In this document: piece by piece, positions 8,805 to 15,626 of the stretch
Position numbering within the stretch: the first letter of the stretch is position 1
How the letters are laid out: the number at the start of each line of letters is the position of its first letter
From: an uncultured Oscillospiraceae bacterium
GTDB taxonomy: Bacteria; Bacillota; Clostridia; Oscillospirales; Oscillospiraceae
Direction: 5' to 3'
NCBI GenBank assembly: GCA_934668605.1
Contig: CAKUNY010000001.1
Span: forward strand, 1-58,559
DNA length: 58,559 nt
The notes under the pieces: model-generated
What the model was told of the DNA's origin: nothing
Seen by the model: the letters and a program-made list of their open reading frames with translations, nothing else
Database searches by the model: none
Translations under genes and position numbers: made by a program

Positions 8805-9733
8805 ACAAATACCCTGTCTGGCTGGACTGCGACGTGGGCGTAGACGACGCGATCGCCATCATGGCGCTGCACGCGCTGGAAGAAACGGACCTTCTCGCCA
8901 TCTCCACCGTGAGCGGCAACGTGCCGCTTTCATCGACGTTTTCCAATGCGCACCGGATGAACGGCCTTATGAAGACGAACTACCCGGTTTACAAGGGCGC
9001 GGATCGGCCTTTGATCGTCCAGCCGCAGTATGCCTACACGTTCCACGGCAAAAACGGCCTCGGAGACGTGGAGCTTCCGCTGCCGGAGGATGCCAAAATG
9101 CTGGATACGCCCGCATGGGACGCGCTGTATGCCTGCGCGAAGCAGCACCCGGGCGAGCTCCGGCTCATTGCCATCGGGCCTCTTACAAACGTCGCCATTG
9201 CGCTCACGAAATACCCGGAGCTCAAGACGCTGCTTCACACCATTCTTATCATGGGCGGCGCGGCAGTCGGCGGCAACGTAACTCCGGCGGCGGAATTCAA
9301 CATCTACGCGGACCCCGACGCGGCGCAGATCGTCTTCAAGTCCGGTGTTCCGATCGTAATGTGCGGGCTGGACGTGACGATGCAGGCGATGCTCCGCCCG
9401 GAGGACTGGGACGAGCTGGAAGCAAGCGGCACCGAGGCCGGAAAATTCACGAAGGCCTGCGTGCAGAAGGCGTGGGCGTTCTGCAAATCGATCGGCCTTC
9501 CCGGCGTTGCAATGCACGACGCGTGCCCTGTGATGTATCTCGCGCACCCAGAGTTCTTCCGCGCGGAGGAGGCGGGCGTGTATGTTGAGACGAGAGGCTC
9601 TATCACGCGCGGCAAGACCGTGACCGATCTTTACAGCGACAAGCAGTTTGAGACGAAAAATGCCATGGTCGTCCTCGGCGTCGACCGGGACAAATTCATC
9701 GGGGTTTTAAAGGACTGCATCCGAAAAATCTGA
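8801..9733 (+). CDS. Nucleoside hydrolase (IunH/Rih type) 2
   Basis: A 310-residue paralogue of the preceding enzyme, translationally coupled through an ATGA overlap. The metal site reads VWLDCDVGVDDAIAIM, so the usual DPG is replaced by DVG as in several family members. LIMGGAA, EFNIYADPDAAQIVF and the late GLDVTM segment are also present. Two adjacent, clearly diverged hydrolases suggest different base specificities. A strong terminator follows. Confidence 0.92.
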   Translation: MNKYPVWLDCDVGVDDAIAIMALHALEETDLLAISTVSGNVPLSSTFSNAHRMNGLMKTNYPVYKGADRPLIVQPQYAYTFHGKNGLGDVELPLPEDAKMLDTPAWDALYACAKQHPGELRLIAIGPLTNVAIALTKYPELKTLLHTILIMGGAAVGGNVTPAAEFNIYADPDAAQIVFKSGVPIVMCGLDVTMQAMLRPEDWDELEASGTEAGKFTKACVQKAWAFCKSIGLPGVAMHDACPVMYLAHPEFFRAEEAGVYVETRGSITRGKTVTDLYSDKQFETKNAMVVLGVDRDKFIGVLKDCIRKI

Positions 9734-9742
9734 AGAGCGACA

Positions 9743-9783
9743 AAAACCTGCCTGCTGAAGTTCTCAACAGGCAGGTTTTTTTC
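9743..9783. terminator. Terminator after nucleoside hydrolases
   Basis: Arms AAAACCTGCCTG and CAGGCAGGTTTT surround a 13-base loop and end in a T run. A and T runs on both sides suit the convergent arrangement with the next gene. Confidence 0.88.
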
Positions 9784-9790
9784 TTGAAAA

Positions 9791-10375
9791 TCAAAGCGAG
9801 GCCGCGAGCGCTTCGGCCTTTTTGCAGGCTTCTTCCAGCGATGCTTTCCCGTCAAAGCCCGCTACATCCATCCCGTCGGCCGCGACGCAGTGGTACCGGT
9901 CAAAGCCAAAGAATGTATGCAGCGCGTCTAAATACCGGCTTCCCATCTCCATAGGGTCGTCCGTGTAAAATCCGCCGCGCGCCGTCAGGAACACGAGGTC
10001 CGTGCCGCGGCAAAGGCCAACAAGGCCTGTTTCATTTGCGCCGAACGTGATGCCGTCGAGGCTGACTTGCTCAATGTAGAGCTTCAGAAGCGCGGGGAAA
10101 GCCAAGTCCCAGAAGGGGGCGGCGATGACGACAAGATCGGCGTTTGCAAACTGCTTTGCGTATCGAAAGCGCGGGTGCGAGAAATCGCCTGTTTCCAGAA
10201 GACGCTGCCGCTGCTCAAAAAAATCTCCCATGAGCGGGGCCAGATTCTCCTCCGTCAGAACGAGGCGTTCGACCTCGCAGTCGGATGGCGCGGCGCTTAA
10301 AAATCGCTCCAGTATCTTTTTTGTGCGCGATTCCTCTTTTCGGATGCAGCAGTCAACGACCAGTAATTTTCTCAT
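9791..10375 (-). CDS. NAD(P)H-dependent flavodoxin-fold oxidoreductase (azoreductase-like)
   Basis: Cytoplasmic FMN enzyme of the Flavodoxin_2/AzoR type, 194 residues. Visible features are the N-terminal strand KLLVVDCCIR, the FMN-contact loop AAPFWDLAFPALLKLYIEQV and the TARGGFY loop. Usual substrates of the family are quinones, azo compounds or similar acceptors. Its start overlaps the end of the nucleoside phosphorylase by 4 bases, so the two are made together, although no metabolic link is obvious. The physiological acceptor is unknown. Confidence 0.85.
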   Translation of the reverse strand: MRKLLVVDCCIRKEESRTKKILERFLSAAPSDCEVERLVLTEENLAPLMGDFFEQRQRLLETGDFSHPRFRYAKQFANADLVVIAAPFWDLAFPALLKLYIEQVSLDGITFGANETGLVGLCRGTDLVFLTARGGFYTDDPMEMGSRYLDALHTFFGFDRYHCVAADGMDVAGFDGKASLEEACKKAEALAASL

Positions 10376-11115
10376 TTGCCGCCCCTCGTTTCCAGAAGAT
10401 AAAAGGCCTCCAGCGCCGTGAGAATTTCAAGCCGCTCGCCCTTCGCCGTGGCGCTCTCGCCGCCTGCGTAATCCCCGATCGCGTCCGCCGTATCCTCGCC
10501 GTAGAGAACGACGTTGTTGAGAATCGAAGCTGTCTTCATGCCGCGCAGGCGGCCGATGGTAAACAGCGCCGCCGTCTCCATGTCCGCGCCCAGAACGCCT
10601 TTTTTGGACCAATAGGCGCTCTCGGCTTCGTTTTCCTCGTGGTAAAAGCTCTCGTGGCTGTGGCAGATGCCCTCGTGCGTCACCGCGCCGAGCTTTTTCG
10701 CCGCCTCCACGCAGCAGCTATAGAGCGTAAAGTCTGCCACTGCCGGGTAAATCGCGGGCACATAGGCCTTCGACGCGCCGTCGTCCCGCACCGCGCCGGA
10801 GACGAGAATCAGCTCGCCCAGTCCGATGCCCTTTTGCAGCGCGCCGCAAGAGCCGATGCGAATGGCCGCCTGCACGCCGATGTTGTGAAGCTCCTCCACC
10901 GCAATACCCGCGGAGCTGCCGCCGATGCCGGTCGAAAGCGCGAGCACATCCACACCCTTGTACCGCCCGCGCAGGCTGCGGAACTCGCGGTTATACGCCA
11001 GCTCCTGCACGTCTTCCAGCTCCTTTGCGATGCGGTCGAGCCGCGCCGGGTCGCCCGGGAGGATCGCATAGCGAATGCCGAGCGTTTCATCAAGACAAAT
11101 GTGCGCCTGTTTCAT
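10372..11115 (-). CDS. Nucleoside phosphorylase, uridine phosphorylase-like
   Basis: Phosphorolyses nucleosides to base plus ribose-1-phosphate. The 247-residue protein has ILPGDPARLDRIA, the phosphate-binding region STGIGGSSAGIAVEEL and IRIGSCGALQ, and the nucleoside-binding GADMETAALF segment, all typical of PNP_UDP_1 family members close to Udp/DeoD. It closes the set of salvage enzymes in this region. Distinguishing Udp from a purine phosphorylase needs a structure-aware comparison; the overall pattern leans to uridine phosphorylase-like. Confidence 0.88.
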   Translation of the reverse strand: MKQAHICLDETLGIRYAILPGDPARLDRIAKELEDVQELAYNREFRSLRGRYKGVDVLALSTGIGGSSAGIAVEELHNIGVQAAIRIGSCGALQKGIGLGELILVSGAVRDDGASKAYVPAIYPAVADFTLYSCCVEAAKKLGAVTHEGICHSHESFYHEENEAESAYWSKKGVLGADMETAALFTIGRLRGMKTASILNNVVLYGEDTADAIGDYAGGESATAKGERLEILTALEAFYLLETRGGK

Positions 11116-11167
11116 GATCGTCTTCCTTTCGTATCTGTTCGTTTGTTTATCGCTATTTTACAGGATT

Positions 11168-12046
11168 CTAGTCCGGGAAACAAGCCCCTTCCGCCGCGTC
11201 CGTCCGCAAAAACCGCCGGGCATACGCGCCCGCGCCCGTGTTTTTGAGATACACGACGTTCAGCTCATGCACCCCTGTGAGCGGCGGGCAGAAGAAGTGG
11301 CCGAACTGCGGCGCGTCCTTTACGACGGCCTCATACAAAAAGCTGATGCCGCACCCCGCCGAAACGAGCTCGCGGATGATTTTGAAGCTGCTGATGCACA
11401 CCCGGCTCTGAAACGCCTCGACAGTGTAGCCCTGCTGGGTGAGCTCGCGCTCTAAGATATTTCTTGTGCCCGAGCCGGGCTCCCGCAGAATCAGGCGCTC
11501 GGAAAAGAGCGTTTCAAGGCCGATGTGCTGCCCGCTCCAAGGGTGATTTGCCGCGCAGATGCCGATGTAGGGCTCTTCGCGCAGCAGAAAGTGATCGTAC
11601 CGCCGCTTGTCAAAAATCCCCTCGAGCACGACAAAGTCCAGCTCTCCGGCCTCCAAATGAGAAAGAAGGTGCGCGGTGTTATCGACGGTAAAAAACAGCT
11701 CGTTTTCCGGGCGGGCGAGAAAGCGGCGGATTTCGGGGATCAGAATATAGTCGCCGATCGACTTTGTCGCTCCGATGCGAAGAAGCGTCTTGGGCTTTTC
11801 GGCAAGCAGCCTGGTCAGCTCCGCGTCGTTATATTGAAGCCCGATCGCGTAGCGCTCTAAAATTTCGCCCTGCGCGGTTTTGCGGAGCTTTCGCTCGTCG
11901 TAGGAAAAGAGCTTCACGCCGTACTGCGCTTCTAAAGACTGAATCTGCTTCGTGACGGCGGGCTGGGTCAGGTGGAGCTCGTCTGCCGCGCGGCGATAGT
12001 TCATTGTCCGGCAGAGCGTGAGGAAGGTCAAGAGCTTTTGATCCAT
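11168..12046 (-). CDS. LysR-family transcriptional regulator
   Basis: A 292-residue regulator with an N-terminal winged helix (MNYRRAADELHLTQPAVTKQ, residues about 14-33) and a periplasmic-binding-like effector domain. AGGAGG precedes the ATG. It is transcribed divergently from a YeiH-type transporter across a 122-base gap with an inverted repeat, the classical layout for a LysR activator and its target. By analogy with the YeiE/CysL-YeiH pairs the effector may be sulfite or a related sulfur anion, but this is inference. Confidence 0.92.
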   Translation of the reverse strand: MDQKLLTFLTLCRTMNYRRAADELHLTQPAVTKQIQSLEAQYGVKLFSYDERKLRKTAQGEILERYAIGLQYNDAELTRLLAEKPKTLLRIGATKSIGDYILIPEIRRFLARPENELFFTVDNTAHLLSHLEAGELDFVVLEGIFDKRRYDHFLLREEPYIGICAANHPWSGQHIGLETLFSERLILREPGSGTRNILERELTQQGYTVEAFQSRVCISSFKIIRELVSAGCGISFLYEAVVKDAPQFGHFFCPPLTGVHELNVVYLKNTGAGAYARRFLRTDAAEGACFPD

Positions 12047-12065
12047 GACAGGCCTCCTGATAAAT

Positions 12066-12124
12066 AATCGGAATTATCAGATTCCGATTTATGATTTTAT
12101 TTTATCATAAATCTGCGCTATAAT
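12066..12124 (+). promoter_or_regulatory. LysR operator and promoter of yeiH-like gene
   Basis: A perfect 9-bp inverted repeat AATCGGAAT (12066-12074) / ATTCCGATT (12081-12089) is followed by a second AT-rich dyad (ATGAT...ATCAT, 12091-12108) and by TATAAT at 12119-12124. The matching -35 hexamer (TTTATT) is poor, as expected for an activator-dependent promoter. Confidence 0.65.
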
Positions 12125-12168
12125 GAAGCCGCAAAAGAGAAAAAAACGATACATTGGAGGAGATCTTG

Positions 12169-13212
12169 ATGAAAACCGTCACAAAGCTGCTGCCCGGCTG
12201 TGCGCTGGCGCTGGTGCTTGCCGCGATTGCAAAGCTGCTTGAAACATGGGAGGCGTCCGCCGGGCTGCACCTCATCGGCGCGTCTGTGATTGCCCTGTTT
12301 CTCGGCATGATCGTCAACCGCTTTTATAAGCCCAACGACACAACAAGGCCCGGTATCCGCTTTACATCCAAGAAAATTCTGAAATTCGCGATCATCCTGC
12401 TCGGCGCGAGCCTCAATATTACGACCGTGCTCACCGTCGGAAAATTTTCGCTCACGGTCATGCTCTTTACGCTCGCGACCTGCTTCGGCCTCGGCTACTT
12501 CATCGGAAAAGCCCTTGGCCTGAACTGGAAGACCAGCAGCTTGATCAACGCTGGAACCGGCATCTGCGGCGGCTCCGCCATCGCGGCCATCGCGCCCGTC
12601 ATTGACGCGACCGATATGGACATTGCCTATGGGCTGTCTGCCACGTTCCTCTTTGACATGGTGATGGTCGTCGTCTTCCCGATCCTCGGGCGCAGACTCG
12701 GGCTTTCCGACGCGGCGTTTGGCCTCTGGGCAGGCACGGCGGTAAACGACACCTCGAGCGTTGTGGCTACCGGCTACGCCTTCAGTGAGGCCGCGGGCGA
12801 CTTTGCCACGATGGTCAAGCTCACCCGAACCCTTGCCATCATCCCGACCGTCCTCGTCTTCGCCGCCATCAGCCTGCGGCTGAAAAGGAAGGAAGCGTCG
12901 GCCGAGGGCGCGAGCGTGAAGGTCAACATGAAGTCCGTCTTCCCGTGGTTCATTCTGGGCTTTCTCGCGATGTCCGGCCTTACGAGCCTCGGTCTGATCC
13001 CGGTAAATCTGTCTGCGGCGCTCAAGTCCGTCAGCAAGTTCCTCATGGTCGCGGCACTCGCCGCCATCGGCCTGAACACCGATTTTAGAGCCCTCTGCAA
13101 GTCCGGCGCGAAGCCGATGCTCCACGGGTTTATCATCTCGCTGCTCGTTGTTCTTGTGGCCATCGGCGTGGAGTACATGCTCGGCATTGCCCCGACGGGG
13201 ACGCTGGCCTGA
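12169..13212 (+). CDS. YeiH/UPF0324 putative sulfate exporter family transporter
   Basis: Integral membrane protein of 347 residues with about ten hydrophobic helices. The family signature NAGTGICGGSAIAAIAPVI sits near residues 127-145, with GTAVNDTSSVVATGYAFSEAAG in the second half. I chose the ATG at 12169, with GGAGG upstream. The family is annotated as a sulfate exporter; members are also linked to sulfite or sulfonate handling. Divergent pairing with a LysR regulator supports anion-responsive control. Actual substrate unknown. Confidence 0.88.
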   Translation: MKTVTKLLPGCALALVLAAIAKLLETWEASAGLHLIGASVIALFLGMIVNRFYKPNDTTRPGIRFTSKKILKFAIILLGASLNITTVLTVGKFSLTVMLFTLATCFGLGYFIGKALGLNWKTSSLINAGTGICGGSAIAAIAPVIDATDMDIAYGLSATFLFDMVMVVVFPILGRRLGLSDAAFGLWAGTAVNDTSSVVATGYAFSEAAGDFATMVKLTRTLAIIPTVLVFAAISLRLKRKEASAEGASVKVNMKSVFPWFILGFLAMSGLTSLGLIPVNLSAALKSVSKFLMVAALAAIGLNTDFRALCKSGAKPMLHGFIISLLVVLVAIGVEYMLGIAPTGTLA

Positions 13213-13255
13213 GAAATCCATTTTATATGGAGCATCCCGGAGAGCCATAAAATCG

Positions 13256-13366
13256 TGTAGGGGCAGGCGACTCTGCCTGCCCTTTGGAAGTTACGAATTT
13301 GCCGTACTCTCCCATAAAAAACGGATTGTTCTGCGGGCGGACAGAGACGTCCGCCCCTACGAACCT
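13256..13366. repeat. BIME-like composite repeat, copy 1
   Basis: Two palindromic halves point inward: GTAGGGGCAGGCGACTCTGC near 13258 and GCGGGCGGACAGAGACGTCC near 13334 ending CCCCTAC at 13360. About 110 bases lie between the outer GTAGGGG and CCCCTAC. Comparable composites lie at 49.47 and 54.19 kb. The gap holds no gene. Confidence 0.75.
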
Positions 13367-13398
13367 CCCGGGAGTTTTCAAAAAATAACGAATCATGT

Positions 13399-13427
13399 AA
13401 AGAGCTGCGTAACGCAGCTCTTTTTTT
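13399..13427 (+). terminator. Terminator upstream of metal ATPase
   Basis: A perfect 11-bp stem AAAGAGCTGCG / CGCAGCTCTTT closes on a TAA loop and runs into T7. It isolates the metal ATPase promoter from the YeiH gene. Confidence 0.88.
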
Positions 13428-13436
13428 GTTTGCCTC

Positions 13437-13487
13437 TTGACAACCAATACCCCCATAGGTATCATATACGCATACCCCATATGGTAT
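13437..13487 (+). promoter_or_regulatory. Promoter with two CsoR/RcnR-like operators
   Basis: TTGACA (13437-13442), 17 bases, TATCAT (13460-13465). Two copies of ATACC-N6-GGTAT occur at 13447-13462, overlapping the -10, and at 13472-13487, centre to centre 25 bases. The first has a C5 run and the second a C4 run, as in operators of the CsoR/RcnR/FrmR repressor family. No such repressor gene is in the window. Confidence 0.6.
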
Positions 13488-13504
13488 CAGAAAAGAGGAT
13501 AGGC

Positions 13505-15421
13505 ATGAAGAAGCTGATGGAAAAGCTGGAGGCGCTTTTGGAGCTCGGCGGCATCAAAAAGGATGTGACGCTGCTGGCGCTGTCCGGAATTGCGGTCATT
13601 TGCAGTCTGTGCGGCGTGCGGCTTGGCGCGTTCGACCCGGCGTGGGTCGCGATTGTCCTGTGCAGCATGCCGATCGTATTGGAAGCCGTGATCGGGCTCG
13701 TGACAGCGTTCGATATCAAGGCGGACGTGCTGGTGTCGCTGGCGCTGGTCGCGTCGGTGTGCATCGGAGAAATTTTCGCCGCCGGCGAGGTCGCGTTCAT
13801 CATGCAGCTGGGCGGCCTTCTCGAGGAGCTGACAGTTGCCAAAGCGCGCGCAGGCATTGAAAAGCTCGTGCATCTGACGCCGCAGACGGCTCGTGTGATC
13901 GCAAATGGAGAAGAGAAAATCATTCCCGCCGAAAAGGTACAGGCCGGAGATATCCTCCGCGTTCTTCCCGGCGAGAGCATCCCGGTCGACGGCGTGATCG
14001 TCTCCGGCCAGACCTCTATCAATCAGGCGGTCATGACGGGAGAATCTCTGCCGGTGGACAAAACCGTCGGCGATGAGGTTTCGTCCGGCACGGTCAATCA
14101 GTTTGGCGCGTTCGATATGAAGGCCACAAAGGTCGGCGAGGACAGCTCCATTCAGCGCATGATCCGCCTCGTGCAGTCGGCGGACGCGGGCAAGGCAAAG
14201 ATCGTCGGCCTTGCAGACCGGTTCGCGACGTGGGTCGTCGTCATCGCGCTCACGGCGGCGGGGCTTACGTGGGCAATTTCGGGAGAAATCATCCGCGCGG
14301 TGACGATTCTGGTCGTCTTCTGCCCGTGCGCTCTGGTGCTCGCCACGCCGACGGCCATCATGGCCGCGATCGGAAACGCGACAAAGCACGGCTTTCTGGT
14401 GCGCGAGGGTGACGCCTTGGAGCGTCTCGCAGGCGCGAAGGTCATTGCGTTTGACAAAACCGGCACATTGACGCTCGGAACACCCGAGGTGACGCAGGTT
14501 CTGTGTGCGGACGATTCCGTTTCGCCGGACGAGCTTCTGCGCCTGGCGGCTGCCGCGGAGCAGCGCTCGGAGCACCCGCTCGGAAAGGCGATCGTGCGCG
14601 GCTGGAAAAAGGAGCACACGGATGCGCTTGCGGAGGCCGCGCAGTTTCAGATGCTTCCCGGAAGAGGCGTTTGCGCAAACGTCGAGGGACATACCGTTCT
14701 GGCCGGAAACCCGGCGCTTCTCGAGGCGCGCGGTGCGGCGCTTTCCGGGCTTGAAGCGGCGGAGCAGGCTATAAAGAGCGGCAGCACGGTGACATATGTC
14801 GCTGTGGACGGCCGATTTGCGGGCGCTCTGGTGCTGGCCGATACGCTGCGAACAGACAGCGCGGATATGATCGCGCGGCTCAAAACGCTCGCGGTGCAGC
14901 CGGTTCTGCTGACGGGCGACCATAAAGCGGCAGCCGATACGATTGCGAAGCTGGTCGGCATGCAGGACGTGCGCGCGGAGTGCTTGCCGGAGGACAAGCT
15001 GCGGTACATCGACGAATTTGAAACAGCCGGACAGCCGGTCTGCATGATCGGAGACGGCGTCAACGACGCGCCCGCGCTCAAAAAAGCGTCCGTCGGCATT
15101 GCAATGGGCGGCGTGGGAAGCGACATTGCCGTCGACGCGGCGGATATCGCGCTGGTGGACGATGAGATCCGCGAGCTTCCGCATCTCGTGGTGCTCTCGA
15201 AGCGGATGATGACGACGATCAAGCTCAATATGACGTTTTCCATGACGCTCAACTTTATCGCCATCATTCTTGCCATGACGGGCGCGCTCAGCCCCGTCGT
15301 CGGCGCGCTGGTTCACAACGCGGGCTCGGTGCTCGTGATTACAAATTCCGCATTTTTATTAAACTTCGTTCAAAAAAGGCAGGCCTTTTTTGAAAAAAAT
15401 GCACCTCGACTGCGCGCATAA
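13505..15421 (+). CDS. Heavy-metal translocating P1B-type ATPase
   Basis: ATP-driven metal pump, 638 residues. In order: two N-terminal helix pairs, actuator motif TGESLPVDK, the CPC metal motif FCPCALVLATPTA, phosphorylation site DKTGTLT, HP motif SEHPLGKA and hinge GDGVNDAPAL. The last helices carry ALVHNAGSVLVITNS. There is no N-terminal metal-binding domain with CxxC. I chose the ATG at 13505; a leader-proximal ATG at 13481 lies inside the operator without a ribosome site. The operators suggest Cu or Ni/Co sensing, but the CPC plus HNxGS combination does not settle the ion. The last codons (from about 15369) and the stop lie inside a dispersed repeat. Confidence 0.92.
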   Translation: MKKLMEKLEALLELGGIKKDVTLLALSGIAVICSLCGVRLGAFDPAWVAIVLCSMPIVLEAVIGLVTAFDIKADVLVSLALVASVCIGEIFAAGEVAFIMQLGGLLEELTVAKARAGIEKLVHLTPQTARVIANGEEKIIPAEKVQAGDILRVLPGESIPVDGVIVSGQTSINQAVMTGESLPVDKTVGDEVSSGTVNQFGAFDMKATKVGEDSSIQRMIRLVQSADAGKAKIVGLADRFATWVVVIALTAAGLTWAISGEIIRAVTILVVFCPCALVLATPTAIMAAIGNATKHGFLVREGDALERLAGAKVIAFDKTGTLTLGTPEVTQVLCADDSVSPDELLRLAAAAEQRSEHPLGKAIVRGWKKEHTDALAEAAQFQMLPGRGVCANVEGHTVLAGNPALLEARGAALSGLEAAEQAIKSGSTVTYVAVDGRFAGALVLADTLRTDSADMIARLKTLAVQPVLLTGDHKAAADTIAKLVGMQDVRAECLPEDKLRYIDEFETAGQPVCMIGDGVNDAPALKKASVGIAMGGVGSDIAVDAADIALVDDEIRELPHLVVLSKRMMTTIKLNMTFSMTLNFIAIILAMTGALSPVVGALVHNAGSVLVITNSAFLLNFVQKRQAFFEKNAPRLRA

Positions 15422-15550
15422 TTTTTGCCCCGGTGGGGCAAAAATTCTACACTTGCGAGGTGATAGGTATATTTCCGGTCAGCAAAGCCGCCGGATAACA
15501 TGAATTTTCAATTTATTTTGCCATCTGCGGATGGCAAAACTCTGCGAGGC
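15369..15550 (+). repeat. Hairpin-rich 3'-end element, copy 1
   Basis: Modules in order: T-rich hairpin A (15369-15394) inside the ATPase C-terminal codons; box CCTCGACTGCGCGCATAA; hairpin B (GCCCC..GGGGC between A/T runs); ACACTTGCGAGG; GGTAT; hairpin C (CCGGTCAGCAAAGCCGCCGG); hairpin D (TTTGCCATC...GATGGCAAA); closing CTCTGCGAGG. The outer CCTCG and CGAGG are inverted. Same family at 21159-21397 (reverse) and 28740-28921. Confidence 0.85.
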
Positions 15551-15558
15551 AGCGGTAA

Positions 15559-15589
15559 GCGCCGGAGGACTTTTGGAGTCCTCCGGCGC
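15559..15589. terminator. Hairpin between ATPase/repeat and lipoprotein gene
   Basis: A perfect 12-bp stem GCGCCGGAGGAC / GTCCTCCGGCGC with a TTTTGGA loop lies between convergent genes. T runs are modest, so termination efficiency is uncertain. Confidence 0.65.
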
Positions 15590-15626
15590 GATGCGTTTTC
15601 TATCCGAAATTGCCGCAAACCGCGCG

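Noticed and set aside
12118..13248. A 376-codon open frame antisense to the YeiH-like gene
   Set aside because: Arg/Asp/Gly-rich shadow of a membrane protein gene; no domain pattern.
13487..15316. A 609-codon open frame antisense to the metal ATPase
   Set aside because: His/Arg-rich composition with no family pattern; it is the mirror of a GC-rich gene with intact P-type ATPase motifs on the plus strand.
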